Below are positions 62,670-64,000 of a DNA stretch of 64,000 nucleotides, in pieces. Both the position numbers and the translations under genes were made by a program. This DNA comes from Clostridium sp. 'deep sea' (GTDB lineage Bacteria > Bacillota > UBA994 > PWPR01). The notes under the pieces are model-generated. The model had not been told where the DNA came from, made no database searches, and saw nothing but the letters and a program-made list of their open reading frames with translations. Each line of letters begins with the position of its first letter. Positions within the stretch are counted from its first letter, which is position 1. The stretch is from positions 1,364,001 to 1,428,000 of the forward strand of contig NZ_CP063353.1 in the NCBI RefSeq assembly GCF_014931565.1, read 5' to 3'.

Positions 62670-63569
62670 TTAACTTACTGCAACAGCCAACACAATTGAT
62701 AAATACTTTTCTTCTACAGTGGCACCACGAGATGTTAAAATAATAGGCACTTTAGCACCTACTATTAAACCAGCCATTTTTGCTTTTGCAGAGTAAATTA
62801 ATGACTTACCTAAAATATTACCAACGGTTATGTTCGGTACTAAAAATATATCTACTTCACCTGTTACTTCGCTATGGTAGTTTTTAATTTCTGCAGACTC
62901 TTTGTTCAAACTTAAATCATAAGAAATTGGACCTTCAACTATACAGTTTTTAATGATACCTTCTTGATTCAATCTTTTTAACTCTGCCGCATCAACTGTT
63001 TCAGGCATTTTAGGATTAACCTTCTCTACTGCAGCTAAAACTGCTACATTAGGTTTTTCATAACCTAATTTATTAAAAACTTTAACTGCATTTTCAAGTA
63101 CTGCTCGTTTTTGCTCTAGGTTAGGATACATTACCATACCACCATCGGTAGTAACTAAAAGCTTGTGGTAGTTTGGCACCTCATTAAACGCCATATGAGA
63201 CATAACACTACCTGTTCCTAAACCATGTTCTTTATTCACAACTGCTTTAAGCAGATTTTTAGTTTGGATTAAACCCTTCATAATAAAGTCGGCTTGATTA
63301 TTTTTTACTAAGTCAACTGCCTTTTGAGCTGCCAAAGGTTCATCTGTTTCATTAATAATAGTAACAAGGTTTAAATTCACAGCAAAGCTATTTAGTATCT
63401 CTTCAATTTTTGATTTATTACCAATAAGTATAGGAGTAACTAAGCCCTCTTTCATGGCCTTAATTACAGCCTCTAAAGTATGTTCTTCATGAGCACAAAC
63501 AACCGCAATACGTGCGGTTTTTACATTACTCTTTAAAGAACGCTCTAAATCAGCAAAAGATTTAATCAT
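62670..63569 (-). CDS. ptb: phosphate butyryltransferase-like acyltransferase
   Basis: Member of the PTA/PTB family of 299 residues, the length of Ptb. It has IAVVCAHEEHTLEAVIKAMKEGL near residues 20-42, MKGLIQTKNLLKAVVN near 98, GLGTGSVMSHMAF near 117-129, TDGGMVMYPNLEQK near 141, and the conserved GLIVGAKVPIILTSRGA near the C-terminus. Such enzymes convert acyl-CoA to acyl phosphate. No butyrate kinase is in the window. The gene lies 80 bases upstream of iorA, same strand; it may act on IOR acyl-CoA products (inference), or in butyrate/branched-chain formation. Confidence 0.9.
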   Translation of the reverse strand: MIKSFADLERSLKSNVKTARIAVVCAHEEHTLEAVIKAMKEGLVTPILIGNKSKIEEILNSFAVNLNLVTIINETDEPLAAQKAVDLVKNNQADFIMKGLIQTKNLLKAVVNKEHGLGTGSVMSHMAFNEVPNYHKLLVTTDGGMVMYPNLEQKRAVLENAVKVFNKLGYEKPNVAVLAAVEKVNPKMPETVDAAELKRLNQEGIIKNCIVEGPISYDLSLNKESAEIKNYHSEVTGEVDIFLVPNITVGNILGKSLIYSAKAKMAGLIVGAKVPIILTSRGATVEEKYLSIVLAVAVS

Positions 63570-63718
63570 ATAACGCTCTCCTTTTATGCTTATTAATTTT
63601 CACTTTATCTAAAATAAAATTTAATAGTACATTACTATTCTAAACTATACAGTAACTGGAGAGTCAAGAATTTTTACATTTTTTTCATATAAAAAATCTA
63701 ATTTAGGCTATTAGGCTA

Positions 63719-63747
63719 TTATCAGTATTAAAAGAAAATGCTAAAAT
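63719..63747 (+). promoter_or_regulatory. weak candidate promoter for the rightward partial gene
   Basis: TTATCA (63719-63724) and TAAAAT (63742-63747) spaced by 17 bases, about 40 bases before the ATG at 63790. Confidence 0.35.
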
Positions 63748-63789
63748 GATATTTACAAGTATTAACAATTTAAATTACAGGAGATAATA

Positions 63790-64000
63790 ATGGACAATAA
63801 AAATCAAAATAACAAGCAATTAAAAGTAAATAGAGAAAAATCAAAAAAAAGAAATAAAAAATTAATGATAATAGTGGCTGTTGCCATTTTTATTATTTAT
63901 GTTATGTATACAAACTTAGAGGCCATTACACTTAAAGTTCAAGGAGACAGCCCTGCAATCTTTGAGATTATAGATAATAAAGCTTACATTAATGGGGTTA
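63790..64000 (+). CDS. hypothetical membrane-anchored protein, cut by window end
   Basis: Only the first 70 codons are present. After a lysine/asparagine-rich cytoplasmic start (NKNQNNKQLKVNREKSKKRNKK) comes one transmembrane helix (LMIIVAVAIFIIYVMYT, about residues 26-42), then an outside domain beginning LEAITLKVQGDSPAIFEII. CAGGAGAT precedes the ATG at a good distance. I cannot name a family from this fragment. It diverges from the ptb gene. Confidence 0.7.
   Translation, partial: MDNKNQNNKQLKVNREKSKKRNKKLMIIVAVAIFIIYVMYTNLEAITLKVQGDSPAIFEIIDNKAYINGV

Overview
The window looks like chromosome from a low-GC, Gram-positive-type anaerobe, most likely a proteolytic or amino-acid-fermenting member of the Clostridia. 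The AT-rich composition, strong GGAGG-type ribosome binding sites, ECF sigma/anti-sigma pairs, a polA-mutM-coaE operon, THF and cobalamin riboswitches, indolepyruvate:ferredoxin oxidoreductase and phosphotransbutyrylase all point that way. No genus can be fixed from the sequence alone. I see no prophage, conjugative element, rRNA or CRISPR array; there is one tRNA.

Layout. 1-4.8 kb: a corrinoid/siderophore-type ABC importer and an embedded methyltransferase, read leftward under a cobalamin riboswitch. 4.9-7.6 kb: an ECF sigma/anti-sigma pair, tRNA-Leu(CAG) and an acetyltransferase. 7.6-12.2 kb: polA-mutM-coaE-lytic transglycosylase. 12.4-14.7 kb: a SIMPL protein and a SigW-type sigma/zinc-finger anti-sigma pair. 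15-19.8 kb: YhbY, then a heterodimeric ABC exporter under a MarR regulator. 20-26.3 kb: an amidohydrolase, the tRNA 2-selenouridine synthase MnmH, a DUF1540 peptide, and an ArsR-controlled Zn/Cd P-type ATPase that reads through an in-frame UGA. 26.5-33 kb: an RND efflux pair, a DUF2500 protein, and an MFS transporter under a ykkC-class riboswitch. 33-46.6 kb: peptidases (PepT, M18, RocB-like), a UGA-containing glutaredoxin, an OYE-family oxidoreductase, a D-aminoacylase and small enzymes. 46.7-50.3 kb: two genes broken at homopolymers, plus a REP-type palindrome/Y1 transposase (RAYT) unit. 50.4-52.9 kb: FolT under a THF riboswitch, a MerR regulator and a creatininase-family protein. 53-58.7 kb: a duplicated UbiA/polytopic-membrane-protein locus around a GtrA gene. 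59-63.6 kb: HisC-like aminotransferase, IorBA and Ptb. A partial rightward gene ends the window.

Selenium is a theme. Two genes carry an in-frame UGA exactly where a UxxC redox or metal motif is expected, and MnmH inserts selenium into tRNA. Reading the two genes as selenoproteins restores complete domains in both cases.

The most unusual non-coding structure is a family of three intergenic arrays (about 19.8, 26.3 and 42.7 kb). Each is a chain of short perfect hairpins whose stem sequences differ from unit to unit. The hairpins are separated by a conserved spacer of the type ACGGGGTGGG, which reverses to its complement half-way, so the whole element is also one large fold-back. I cannot match these to a repeat family I know.
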